Shown piece by piece: positions 1 through 7,007 of a DNA stretch of 12,441 nucleotides. Made by a program: the position numbers and the translations under genes. This DNA is from Mycobacterium sp. (GTDB taxonomy: Bacteria; Actinomycetota; Actinomycetes; Mycobacteriales; Mycobacteriaceae), in contig JAFAQO010000449.1 in assembly GCA_019246375.1 (NCBI GenBank), positions 1-12,441 on the forward strand. The letters run 5' to 3'. How positions within the stretch are numbered: the stretch's first letter is position 1; each line of letters opens with the position of its first letter. The notes beneath the pieces are model-generated. The model had not been told where the DNA came from, searched no databases, and saw nothing but the letters and a program-made list of their open reading frames with translations.

Positions 1-1
1 T

Positions 2-529
2 ACCAGCCGGCCGCAGCCGAGGCCGCCCGCCCAGGACACGCCGTCGAGTGCGAGCACCAACCGGATACCGGCGGTCGGCGGCAGTGAACCCGAGCCGACA
101 ACGACCCGCTTCGCCGCACGCGAGAACACCGCGACCAACGCACCGCCGACCGATCAACGCGCACCTGATACGCCGCCGAAGTCGCCACCGAACCGAGAGA
201 TCGAGTCCTGGATCAGCGATCTGCGCGGCCCGTCAACACCGGGTGACGGTCCCGCCGACGTCCGTCGCCCGAAAGCCGCGCCGCCGCAACCGTCGGCCGA
301 GGAGACGCGGCCGGTTCCCACTCACCGCTCCGCCGGCAAGGATCGCCCGAACGACGCCGGTGAGAGCACCACGGCTATCCCGGTTCCGCCTCGCGACAAC
401 GATGCCGCCATGGCCTCCGAGAAGCTGAACACTGCGAGTGACGACGGCAATAGCGGAGAAAAGCCCCGTCAGCAGCACGGCGGCGGCCTCAGCGCACAGG
501 ACCTGTTGCGCCGCGAAGGCCGGATCTAG
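2..529 (+). CDS. mmpL3: MmpL3, C-terminal cytoplasmic tail (5'-partial)
   Basis: An open frame runs in from the left edge and ends at TAG 527-529, giving 175 residues. It is a disordered tail rich in Pro, Arg, Asp and Thr with no membrane segment. Islands recognised as the MmpL3 C-terminus are TTRFA, REIESWISDLRG, STTAIPVP, SEKLN and the terminal GLSAQDLLRREGRI. MmpL3 is the essential inner-membrane RND-type flippase for trehalose monomycolate; this tail is cytosolic and is the least conserved part of the protein. The catalytic membrane region lies outside the window. The next gene, an AI-2E permease, converges on it, as in the recalled Rv0206c/Rv0205 arrangement. Identification rests on the tail motifs plus synteny, so it is strong but made without an alignment. 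Confidence 0.9.
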   Translation, partial: TSRPQPRPPAQDTPSSASTNRIPAVGGSEPEPTTTRFAARENTATNAPPTDQRAPDTPPKSPPNREIESWISDLRGPSTPGDGPADVRRPKAAPPQPSAEETRPVPTHRSAGKDRPNDAGESTTAIPVPPRDNDAAMASEKLNTASDDGNSGEKPRQQHGGGLSAQDLLRREGRI

Positions 530-579
530 CCTGGCGACGATGCTGGCCCTGCAAGGGCCAGAGCAGGAGTCGGGCTATC
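529..579 (-). terminator. 3'-UTR hairpin element, copy C (downstream of the AI-2E gene)
   Basis: Read on the minus strand, the element begins 4 nt after the AI-2E gene stop and ends on the last base of the mmpL3 stop. It consists of GATAGCCC, then CTCCTGCT, then a perfect 8-bp hairpin CTGGCCCT-TGC-AGGGCCAG (plus 543-561), then the tail CATCGTCGCCAGGC. The layout and flanks match the two copies after zmp1, but the hairpin sequence differs and stays fully complementary. No U-tract follows, which is common for mycobacterial terminators. It probably ends or protects the AI-2E transcript and may also act on mmpL3 read in the other direction. Confidence 0.6.
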
Positions 580-583
580 AGTT

Positions 584-1795
584 CTAACTCTCTGAACGGT
601 CCTCGGTGCGCTGCTTGGAGCGATCATCGGAGCGGCCTTTGGGCTCGGCGCCGTCTGGTCCAGATCTCGCCTGGACGTTATCCGGCTCGGCTTCAACAAT
701 CGTCGACCCCTCATCGGCTTGCGCCTCTACCTCAGCGGACGGATTCGGCGCCAGTAGCACCTGAAAGGCGTTGTTGAAGAACGCAACCGTCGGGACGGCA
801 AGCAAGGCGCCGACGATGCCGGCGAGTACACCACCGGACGAGATGGCCAGCACCACCGCCAAAGGGTGAATAGACACCGCTCGGCCCATCACCAACGGCT
901 GCAAGATGTGCGCCTCGAGCTGGTTGACCGCGATCAGCAAACCGAGCGTGATCAGCGCGTAGACGACTCCCTTAGCCAGCAAGGCGACCACCACGGCCAG
1001 AAAGCCGCTGACCACGGCACCCACCAGCGGGATGAACGCACCTAGGAACACCAGGGAGGCCAGCGGCAGCGCCAGCGGCACACTCATGATCGCCAGGCCG
1101 GTGCCAACTCCAACCGCGTCGACCAGCGCCACCAGGAAAGTCGCGCGCACGTAGCCGATCAGTGTCCCGTATCCGGCGCGGCCGGCCTCGCGTACGCGTT
1201 CTTGCGCATTGGCCGGGAAGACTTTGGTGACGTACTGCCAGATGTTGCGCCCGCCGTAGAGAAAGAAAATCAGCGTGAACAGCGTCAGCAATGCGGCGGT
1301 GACGATCTCGGTGATCGTCGCTGCCGTCGAGAGTGCACCGCTGGTCAGCTTGTCCTGATTGTTGCGGATTGCCTGGATAGCGGCGTTGCCGGCGTTGTCG
1401 ATCTGTTGGCGGCTCAAATGCGCCGGCCCTTCGATCAACCATTTGCGGGTGGAATCGATGCTGCGAGTCACTTGGTCGACCAGACCCGGCAGGCCGACAA
1501 CGAACTCGCTGACGACGAACGACATGATGCCGCCGAGAATCGCGAAACTGCTCAGCAAGACAAGTGCCACCGCGCCGCCACGCGGGGCGCCACGGCGATC
1601 CAGCCAGTCGACCGCGGGCACCAGCAATGCCGACAACATCAACGCCACCATCAGCGGAACGACGATGACTTCCAGTCGCTTGGCGACCCAGAGGAACGCC
1701 ACCATCGCGGCCAAGATGATCAACAAGCGCCAGGCCCAGGCGGCGGTCTTGCGGACGAGCGGTTCGACCGAGTCGGCGTCTCGGGTCGAAGGCAT
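584..1795 (-). CDS. AI-2E family transporter / permease (Rv0205-like)
   Basis: A 403-residue polytopic membrane protein of the AI-2E_transport (PerM/TqsA) family. Hydrophobic segments lie near residues 22-60 (two), 74-98, 160-180, 215-237, 240-272 and 275-295, with a last pair at about 308-348. Family-typical motifs are FIPLVGA (254-260) and [14 protein letters not shown] (291-304). The family exports small molecules or couples cation gradients; the mycobacterial substrate is unknown. The first residues, [13 protein letters not shown], match the Rv0205 start from memory. Start ATG 1795 is set by a -10 hexamer TAGGCT exactly 7 nt upstream, implying a leaderless mRNA. The last ~55 residues are a hydrophilic, charged tail that makes it longer than Rv0205 (about 367 residues from memory). 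It is divergent from the Rv0204c-like gene. Confidence 0.88.
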   Translation of the reverse strand: MPSTRDADSVEPLVRKTAAWAWRLLIILAAMVAFLWVAKRLEVIVVPLMVALMLSALLVPAVDWLDRRGAPRGGAVALVLLSSFAILGGIMSFVVSEFVVGLPGLVDQVTRSIDSTRKWLIEGPAHLSRQQIDNAGNAAIQAIRNNQDKLTSGALSTAATITEIVTAALLTLFTLIFFLYGGRNIWQYVTKVFPANAQERVREAGRAGYGTLIGYVRATFLVALVDAVGVGTGLAIMSVPLALPLASLVFLGAFIPLVGAVVSGFLAVVVALLAKGVVYALITLGLLIAVNQLEAHILQPLVMGRAVSIHPLAVVLAISSGGVLAGIVGALLAVPTVAFFNNAFQVLLAPNPSAEVEAQADEGSTIVEAEPDNVQARSGPDGAEPKGRSDDRSKQRTEDRSES

Positions 1796-1802
1796 GCGGG
1801 TA

Positions 1803-1808
1803 AGCCTA
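1803..1808 (-). promoter_or_regulatory. Leaderless -10 element (TAGGCT) for the AI-2E gene
   Basis: Minus-strand TAGGCT fits the mycobacterial TAnnnT -10 consensus. Seven bases (TACCCGC) separate it from ATG 1795, placing the transcription start at or next to the A of the start codon. No -35 at normal spacing is evident; a TTGACG lies 24 nt upstream, which is too far. The hexamer sits inside GGTTAGGCTTACC, which resembles the core of an IdeR iron box. Confidence 0.6.
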
Positions 1809-1908
1809 ACCGTGCAGCGATCCTGCGCCGGGCGTCAACCCCAACGATGGTCCGCGACACCGACACCCCGGCGAAGGCGCGCAGCGATGATGGGGCGACC
1901 TGCACGAC

Positions 1909-1914
1909 TACGCT
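1909..1914 (+). promoter_or_regulatory. Leaderless -10 element (TACGCT) for the Rv0204c-like gene
   Basis: TACGCT fits TAnnnT and is followed by 7 bases (AAAGCGC) and then GTG 1922. This puts the transcription start on the start codon and decides between GTG 1922 and the upstream in-frame ATG 1847, which has no ribosome binding site. No clear -35 is seen. Confidence 0.6.
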
Positions 1915-1921
1915 AAAGCGC

Positions 1922-3139
1922 GTGTCGCACGACGCGCCGGCAACTCAGGTGCCCCGTCAGCAGGTAGAACCTGCCCGCGGCAAATACTGGTGGCTTCGCT
2001 GGGTGGTCCTCGTGATCGTGGCTATCGTGCTCGCGATGGAAATAGCGCTGGTATGGGACCAGCTCGCAAAGGCGTGGAAGAGTCTCTACGGCGCCCAGTG
2101 GTGGTGGCTGCTCGCCGCGGCGCTGGCAGCGGGCGCCTCGATGCACAGCTTCGCTCAAATCCAGCGCACCCTGCTGAGATCGGCCGGGGTCCACGTCAAG
2201 CAATGCCGATCCGAAGCCGCCTTTTACGCCGCGAACTCATTGAGCACCACCCTTCCCGGCGGGCCCGTCTTGTCCGCCACATTTCTCCTCCGGCAACAAC
2301 GGATTTGGGGTGCCTCGACGGTGGTGGCGTCGTGGCAGCTGGTGATGTCGGGTGTGCTCCAGGCGGTAGGGCTGGCAGTGCTTGGTCTCGGCGGCGCCTT
2401 CTTCCTCGGCGCGAAGAACAACCCGTTCTCGTTGCTGTTCACTCTCGGCGGCTTCGTCACCTTGTTATTACTGGGTCAGGCGGTGGCGTCGCGGCCGGAG
2501 TTGATCGACGGTATTGGAGTTCGGGTCCTGTCGTGGGTCAATTCGATTCGCGGCAAGCCGGTCGACGCCGGGCTGGAGAAGTGGCGTCAGATGCTCACCC
2601 AGCTGGAGTCGGTCAGCCTGGGTCGCCGTGACCTGGGACTGGCATTCAGTTGGTCACTGTTCAACTGGGTCGCCGACGTGGCCTGTCTCGGTTTCGCCGC
2701 GTACGCCGCCGGCGGTAACGCGTCGGTTGCGGGGCTGACGGTCGCCTATGCTGCGGCCCGGGCGGTCGGGTCGATACCGCTGATGCCGGGCGGTCTGCTG
2801 GTCGTCGAAGCGGTGCTGGTCCCCGGCCTGGTGTCCAGCGGTATGTCGCTGCCAGACGCCATTTCGGCGATGCTGATCTACCGGCTGATCAGCTGGTTGC
2901 TCATCGCAGCCGTCGGTTGGGTGGTCTTCTTCTTCGTGTTCCGCACCGAAAACGAAATCGATCCCGACGCCGAAGCCGGCCCGACGGACGTGGCGGATCC
3001 GGCCGATTCCGACCCAGCGGCTCCGGACAAAGACCAGAGCGAACTCCAATCCGCCGACTCGGCCGATGCCCTGCAGGGTCCACTGCCGCCGCTCGAGCCA
3101 AATCCTGATGCCCCTTCACCACGCCGTTCGCGGCCATGA
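1922..3139 (+). CDS. Polytopic membrane protein, YbhN / LPG-synthase-TM (UPF0104) type (Rv0204c-like)
   Basis: A 405-residue protein beginning (M)SHDAPATQV. It has a short cytosolic N-terminus, TM1 at about 24-46, TM2 at about 60-78, hydrophobic pairs at about 134-162 and 170-188, and further segments at about 240-262, 268-285, 290-305 and 312-340. The sequences NSLSTTLPGG (105-114) and SIPLMPGGLLVVEA (284-297) are the two P-rich signatures of the LPG_synthase_TM/YbhN flippase-like family, which includes the lipid-moving domain of MprF. The soluble aminoacyltransferase domain of MprF is absent, so this is a stand-alone membrane module; lipid transport is an inference. After residue 341 comes a ~65-residue acidic, Pro-rich tail. 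It converges with the haem-binding gene with only 15 bp between stops. The substrate is unknown. Confidence 0.82.
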   Translation: MSHDAPATQVPRQQVEPARGKYWWLRWVVLVIVAIVLAMEIALVWDQLAKAWKSLYGAQWWWLLAAALAAGASMHSFAQIQRTLLRSAGVHVKQCRSEAAFYAANSLSTTLPGGPVLSATFLLRQQRIWGASTVVASWQLVMSGVLQAVGLAVLGLGGAFFLGAKNNPFSLLFTLGGFVTLLLLGQAVASRPELIDGIGVRVLSWVNSIRGKPVDAGLEKWRQMLTQLESVSLGRRDLGLAFSWSLFNWVADVACLGFAAYAAGGNASVAGLTVAYAAARAVGSIPLMPGGLLVVEAVLVPGLVSSGMSLPDAISAMLIYRLISWLLIAAVGWVVFFFVFRTENEIDPDAEAGPTDVADPADSDPAAPDKDQSELQSADSADALQGPLPPLEPNPDAPSPRRSRP

Positions 3140-3154
3140 CCGGGGCGGGGCCGG

Positions 3155-3706
3155 CTACCTGACGGCGATTATCGGTGATGTCGCCGGACCAGGAACCGGT
3201 CCGCTTGGCGCCGCGGCTCTGCCCCCGGCAACGCCGCCAGCCGGTCCGCTGCCGGGCGCTCCGGCCACCGGCTGCGCCGGTGCGCCGGGCTGGCCACCAG
3301 GAAGTCCGCCCTGCGCGTTCTGCATCAACCCCAAGACCTGCGGAATCGAGATCGGAAGCTTGCATTGCATCGACAGGCCGGTCAGCGGCTCCCCGATCTT
3401 CGTCAGATCGCTGGTCACCTTGGGGTTGGCTTCGAAGTAGCTCTTCAGGGAGTTCATCGACTGCGGTCCGGCGGGCTGGCGCAGGGCATTGGTCATCGCC
3501 TGGTTGGTCTCCGGATGCGAATCCAGGTAATCGCCCGCCGACTTGGCGACCGAACCAACCGTTCGCGCCATCTCGCTGGCCGCGCACGGGTCGGGCGCAC
3601 CGGTCGCCGACGGCGCCGTCAGACTCAAGGTGGCGGCTCCGCCCAGCCCAGCAGCAGTCAATACGCCCAGCAGCCCGTGACGCAAGGCGGCAGTGGTCGT
3701 CTTCAT
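3155..3706 (-). CDS. Secreted haem-binding protein (Rv0203-like)
   Basis: A 183-residue exported protein. The signal peptide MKTTTAALRH plus a hydrophobic core runs to about residue 36 (SATGA), and the mature part starts near APDPC. The core at 38-135 has PDPCAASEMARTVGSVAKS, GDYLDSHPETNQ, FEANPKV and LPIS, which match Rv0203 from memory. Cys41 and Cys115 probably form a disulfide. Rv0203 is an extracellular haemophore reported to pass haem to MmpL3 and MmpL11. Of its described ligands Tyr59/His63/His89, this protein keeps Tyr60 and His64 but has Tyr90 at the third position. A Gly/Pro/Ala-rich tail of ~50 residues (134-183) is absent from the recalled 136-residue Rv0203. Start ATG 3706 is chosen over an upstream in-frame start because GAGGAG lies 6 nt before it. 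It is divergent from mmpL11. Confidence 0.87.
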   Translation of the reverse strand: MKTTTAALRHGLLGVLTAAGLGGAATLSLTAPSATGAPDPCAASEMARTVGSVAKSAGDYLDSHPETNQAMTNALRQPAGPQSMNSLKSYFEANPKVTSDLTKIGEPLTGLSMQCKLPISIPQVLGLMQNAQGGLPGGQPGAPAQPVAGAPGSGPAGGVAGGRAAAPSGPVPGPATSPIIAVR

Positions 3707-3712
3707 GGATAA

Positions 3713-3718
3713 CTCCTC
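3713..3718 (-). promoter_or_regulatory. Ribosome binding site deciding the haem-binding protein start
   Basis: Minus-strand GAGGAG lies 6 nt before ATG 3706. It would fall inside the coding region if the longer frame starting at 3733 were used, so it supports the shorter product with a proper signal peptide. Confidence 0.7.
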
Positions 3719-3721
3719 ATG

Positions 3722-3762
3722 GTTTGCGCGCATCTACACGCCTCGCAAACGGCTGCGGTCAA
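3722..3762 (-). promoter_or_regulatory. Candidate promoter with overlapping 7-bp inverted repeat, upstream of the haem-binding gene
   Basis: On the minus strand TTGACC (plus 3757-3762) resembles a -35 and, 18 nt on, TGTAGA (plus 3733-3738) could serve as a -10. An inverted repeat GTTTGCG-N15-CGCAAAC has arms at plus 3722-3728 and 3744-3750, so one arm lies in the spacer and the other near the expected transcription start. That is a repressor-operator geometry. The -10 is a poor match to TAnnnT, so the promoter call is tentative; the inverted repeat is exact. Confidence 0.4.
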
Positions 3763-3901
3763 TGGCATCGGTCCAGCCCGCGGAAGGCCACCCGACATCG
3801 TGCCATCTTCTGCGGCGCGCCCGCCAATTCAAGCGGCTGTGAATCTAGTCCCAGGCGCCTTCACGGCGCCGACCTGGCGGAGCAGTCACACCGTCGTTGC
3901 C

Positions 3902-3917
3902 GCTGATCCGAATCAGC
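3902..3917. promoter_or_regulatory. Inverted repeat GCTGAT-CCGA-ATCAGC, candidate operator
   Basis: A perfect 6-bp inverted repeat with a 4-bp centre lies about 45 bp upstream of the mmpL11 -10 candidate, where an activator or repressor dimer could bind. I do not recognise the binding family. Chance occurrence of such a short dyad is possible. Confidence 0.35.
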
Positions 3918-3962
3918 ACAGGTCAGTAATGATAAGCCGCCCTAAATTACCACGCGCTGCGG

Positions 3963-3968
3963 TAGGCT
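3963..3968 (+). promoter_or_regulatory. Candidate -10 (TAGGCT) for mmpL11
   Basis: TAGGCT is identical to the -10 proposed for the AI-2E gene. A start about 7 nt downstream would give a leader of roughly 45 nt before ATG 4020. The purine-rich GGGGGAGA at 3995-4002 ends 17 nt from the ATG, too far for an ordinary Shine-Dalgarno, so initiation may be weak. TAAATT at 3943-3948 is an alternative -10. Confidence 0.45.
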
Positions 3969-4019
3969 CTCCTGCACCCAACGCGGCAGAACTCGGGGGA
4001 GACCAAAATCCAGCAGTTC

Positions 4020-7007
4020 ATGATGCGCCTCAGCAGCAACCTGCGCAGATACCGCTGGCTAGTCTTCACAGGTTGGTTGCTGGCACTAGTTCCGGCGATC
4101 TATCTGACGATCACGCAGTCGGGTCACCTGACCGGCGGCGGTTTCGAGGTGGCCGGCTCGCAGTCGTTGCTCGTCCACGATCAGATTGAAAATCATTACC
4201 CCGACCAGGGTGCTTCGGGGCTGGCGCTCGTTGCAGCGCCACGTGCCGACGCCACATATGAGGACATGAACGCGGCCGTCGCGATGCTCAAGCGGATAGC
4301 CGGCGAAGTCTCCAGCGTGTCGATGGTTAACGACCCGCGCCAGCCCGCCCCGCAGCCCGACCGACCCTACGTGGTATCGCTGCGAGTGGACTTCAATAAC
4401 ACCGGCGCAAGCGACGTCGCCAAAAGGCTCCGGGAAAAGGTGGGCATCAAAGGCGACCAGCCGGGGCAAATCGAGAACGGCAGGGTCCGGCTCTACGTCA
4501 TCGGGCAAGGCGCGCTGAGTACCGCCGCTGCGGCCAACACCAAACACGACATCGCCGCGGCGGAACGGTGGAACCTTCCGATCATCTTGATTGTCTTGCT
4601 CGCGGTGTTCGGCTCGCTGGCAGCCGCGGCGATCCCGCTGGCGCTCGGCATCTGCACAGTCGCCATCACCATGGGACTGGTCTACCTGCTGTCGACGTAC
4701 ACCACGATGTCGGTGTTCGTCACCTCGACGGTGTCGATGTTCGGCATCGCGCTTGCCGTGGACTACTCCCTATTCATCTTGATGCGCTTCCGCGAGGAGT
4801 TGCGTGCCGGACGTCGGCCGCAGGACGCGGTGGACGCAGCGATGGCGACCTCCGGGCTGGCGGTGGTGCTATCCGGCATGACTGTGGTGGCCTCACTGAC
4901 GGCGATCTACTTGATCGACACACCGGCGCTGGCGTCAATGGCCACCGGCGCCATTGTCGCGGTCGCGGTGGCGATGCTGACCTCGACCACCATGACACCG
5001 GCGGTGCTGGCGACATTTGGCCGCGCAGCCGCGAAACGGTCCGTGCTCCTGCACTGGTCACGGCGGCCAGAGGCCACGCAATCACGGTTCTGGAGCCACT
5101 GGACCGGCTGGGTGATGCGTCGGCCCTGGGCGTCGGCGCTGGCCGCGTCGGCGTTCCTCGTGGTCATGGCCGTACCGGCGTTATCAATGCTGCTGGGCAA
5201 CAGCTTGCTGAGGCAGTTCGACTCGACCCATGAAATCCGCGGCGGAGTAGGGGCGGCCGCCCAGGCCCTGGGGCCCGGTGCGCTGGGCCCGATCCAGGTA
5301 CTGACGACCTTTCCCAACGGCGATGCGTCTTCGGCAGCCAACCACCCGAGGCTCAGCGCAATCAGTCACGAATTGAGCAGCGCGCCCAACATCGTCTCGG
5401 TATCACCGCCGGTATTCGCCAACGACGACAGCAGCGCCCTCATCAACGCGGTGCTCTCGGTGGATCCCGAGGACATGGCTGCCCGGCAAACGGTCGGCTG
5501 GATACGGACGCACCTCGCCTCGGATCCGGCCGCCGGTTCGGTGCGAGTAGACGTCGGCGGCCCGACTGCGCTGATCAAAGACTTCGATGAGCAGGTCGCG
5601 AAGAAGGAGCCGCTGGTTCTGGTTGTCGTCGCGCTGATCGCTTTCGTCATGCTGCTGATCTCGATCCACTCGGTGTTCTTGGCGTTCAAGGGCGTGCTGA
5701 TGACGATGCTGTCGGTGGCCGCCGCCTACGGCAGCTTGGTAATGGTTTTCCAATGGGGCTGGCTGGAGAAGCTCGGTTTTCATCCGATCACCTCGATTGA
5801 CAGCACCGTGCCTCCGTTGGTGCTGGCGATGACCTTCGGCTTGTCGATGGACTACGAGATTTTCCTGCTGACCCGTATCCGGGAACGGTTTTTGCACTCG
5901 GCCGACACCCATGACGCCGTTGCCTACGGCGTGAGCACCAGCGCACGCACCATCACCAGCGCGGCGCTGATCATGATCGCGGTGTTCATCGGCTTCGCGT
6001 TCGCCGGTATGCCGTTGGTCGCCGAAATCGGCGTCGCCTGCGCCGTCGCGATTGCGGTCGACGCCACGGTCGTGCGGCTGGTGCTGGTGCCGGCGCTGAT
6101 GGCGATGTTCGACCAGTGGAACTGGTGGCTGCCCGTCTGGCTGGCCCGGATCCTGCCATCGGTCGACTTCGAGAGGCCACTGCCGATGGTCGACCTCAGC
6201 GATGTCGTGATGATCCCCGACGACATCTCCGCGCTGATCGCGCCCAGTGCTGACTTGCGGGTGGTGCTGAAGTCGGCGGAAAAACTCAAAAGCCTTGTGC
6301 CAGATGCTATTTGCGTGACCGACCCGCTGGCCTTCACCGGTTGCGAGCGTAGCCGCGCACTGCCGGCACGCGTTAACGGCAACCATGAAGCTAGGGCGCG
6401 TCGCACCGCGCTGGCCGGTGCGATCAGCAGCACGAATGGTCATCCGGCGGGCCGGAAATTCGTCGGCAGCTTGCCCCACCGAAACGGCGCTGGTAGGGGA
6501 ATGTCAGGGCTGGCGCGGCCGGTGCATCCCGTCACGGTGTGGCGCGGGCGGCTCTCGGTCGCACTCGACGCGTTACAAGCCGCGGCCTCGGGCAACGGAG
6601 CCGATCACCCGGGGTACTTGCGGCGCAGCCCGGTCGAAACCACCAACGTCCAACTGCCCACTGGCGACCGCATGCAAATCCCGACCGGCGCGGAAACATT
6701 ACGCCTCAAGGGCTACCTGATCATGTCCCGCAACAGCAGCCGCGACTACACAGAGTTTGCTGACCTGGTCGACGCGATGGACCCGGAAACAGCTGCGTTC
6801 GTGCTATCCGGCATGGATAGGTACTACTCTTGTCAACCATCCAGACGGTATTGGATCGCCACCCAGTTGGTTCGACGGCTCGCCGATCCGCGTCCGTCCG
6901 ACCGCGATGACAACGATCGGTCCGAATCTGATGACAAGGCAAACTGGGAGAAAGTGAGGCAGTGCTGCCTGTCGGTTGCGGTAGCGATGCTGGAGGAGGC
7001 GACGTGA
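4020..7007 (+). CDS. mmpL11: MmpL11 RND-family lipid transporter
   Basis: A 995-residue inner-membrane RND/MMPL protein. TM1 is at 13-32, porter domain 1 at about 33-182, TM2-6 at about 184-335, TM7 near 370-391, porter domain 2 at about 392-530, TM8-12 at about 531-697, and a cytosolic C-terminal domain from 700. The proton-relay Asp-Tyr pairs are present in TM4 (ALAVDYSLF, D248-Y249) and TM10 (GLSMDYEIF, D611-Y612). In M. smegmatis, MmpL11 exports mycolate wax ester and monomeromycolyl diacylglycerol; in M. tuberculosis it has been tied to haem uptake with Rv0203. The N-terminus matches recalled Rv0202c closely (SGHLTGGGFEVAGSQSLLVH-like). The protein is about 29 residues longer than Rv0202c, mostly within a variable stretch at about 776-832 between FTGC and RPVHPVTVW. 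Two consecutive ATGs open the gene. Its stop overlaps the next start (GTGA), so it heads an operon. Confidence 0.95.
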   Translation: MMRLSSNLRRYRWLVFTGWLLALVPAIYLTITQSGHLTGGGFEVAGSQSLLVHDQIENHYPDQGASGLALVAAPRADATYEDMNAAVAMLKRIAGEVSSVSMVNDPRQPAPQPDRPYVVSLRVDFNNTGASDVAKRLREKVGIKGDQPGQIENGRVRLYVIGQGALSTAAAANTKHDIAAAERWNLPIILIVLLAVFGSLAAAAIPLALGICTVAITMGLVYLLSTYTTMSVFVTSTVSMFGIALAVDYSLFILMRFREELRAGRRPQDAVDAAMATSGLAVVLSGMTVVASLTAIYLIDTPALASMATGAIVAVAVAMLTSTTMTPAVLATFGRAAAKRSVLLHWSRRPEATQSRFWSHWTGWVMRRPWASALAASAFLVVMAVPALSMLLGNSLLRQFDSTHEIRGGVGAAAQALGPGALGPIQVLTTFPNGDASSAANHPRLSAISHELSSAPNIVSVSPPVFANDDSSALINAVLSVDPEDMAARQTVGWIRTHLASDPAAGSVRVDVGGPTALIKDFDEQVAKKEPLVLVVVALIAFVMLLISIHSVFLAFKGVLMTMLSVAAAYGSLVMVFQWGWLEKLGFHPITSIDSTVPPLVLAMTFGLSMDYEIFLLTRIRERFLHSADTHDAVAYGVSTSARTITSAALIMIAVFIGFAFAGMPLVAEIGVACAVAIAVDATVVRLVLVPALMAMFDQWNWWLPVWLARILPSVDFERPLPMVDLSDVVMIPDDISALIAPSADLRVVLKSAEKLKSLVPDAICVTDPLAFTGCERSRALPARVNGNHEARARRTALAGAISSTNGHPAGRKFVGSLPHRNGAGRGMSGLARPVHPVTVWRGRLSVALDALQAAASGNGADHPGYLRRSPVETTNVQLPTGDRMQIPTGAETLRLKGYLIMSRNSSRDYTEFADLVDAMDPETAAFVLSGMDRYYSCQPSRRYWIATQLVRRLADPRPSDRDDNDRSESDDKANWEKVRQCCLSVAVAMLEEAT

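Larger units (their letters stand above)
3707..4019. other. 313 bp divergent control region between the haem-binding gene and mmpL11
   Basis: No gene is supported here. It contains the haem-binding gene RBS and candidate promoter with an inverted repeat on the left, a GC-rich imperfect palindrome with two GGCGCC units (3851-3877), a GCTGAT-N4-ATCAGC inverted repeat (3902-3917), an AT-richer stretch with TAATGAT and TAAATT (3927-3948), and the mmpL11 -10 candidate TAGGCT. Its size and number of dyads suggest regulated, possibly co-ordinated transcription of the two haem/lipid genes. Confidence 0.6.

Noticed and set aside
1202..1921. In-frame upstream extension of the Rv0204c-like gene, including ATG 1847
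   Set aside because: The part before 1796 lies opposite the AI-2E gene and reads as charged, unstructured sequence. ATG 1847 has no RBS, while GTG 1922 has a leaderless -10 at 7 nt and gives a length near the recalled orthologue.
3131..3157. Possible fifth 3' element at the convergent Rv0204c-like / haem-binding junction
   Set aside because: The gap is only 15 bp and lacks the CATCGTCGCC tail; CGGCC/GGCCG can pair only weakly across a 14-nt loop.
3175..3906. Plus-strand open frame across the haem-binding gene and the control region
   Set aside because: Arg/Ser/Pro-rich antisense product with no domain, opposite a recognised secreted protein with RBS and signal peptide.
5403..6479. Long minus-strand open frame (358 codons) inside mmpL11
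   Set aside because: His/Arg/Asp/Gln-rich translation typical of an antisense frame in high-GC DNA, and it is fully covered by mmpL11 with intact motifs.
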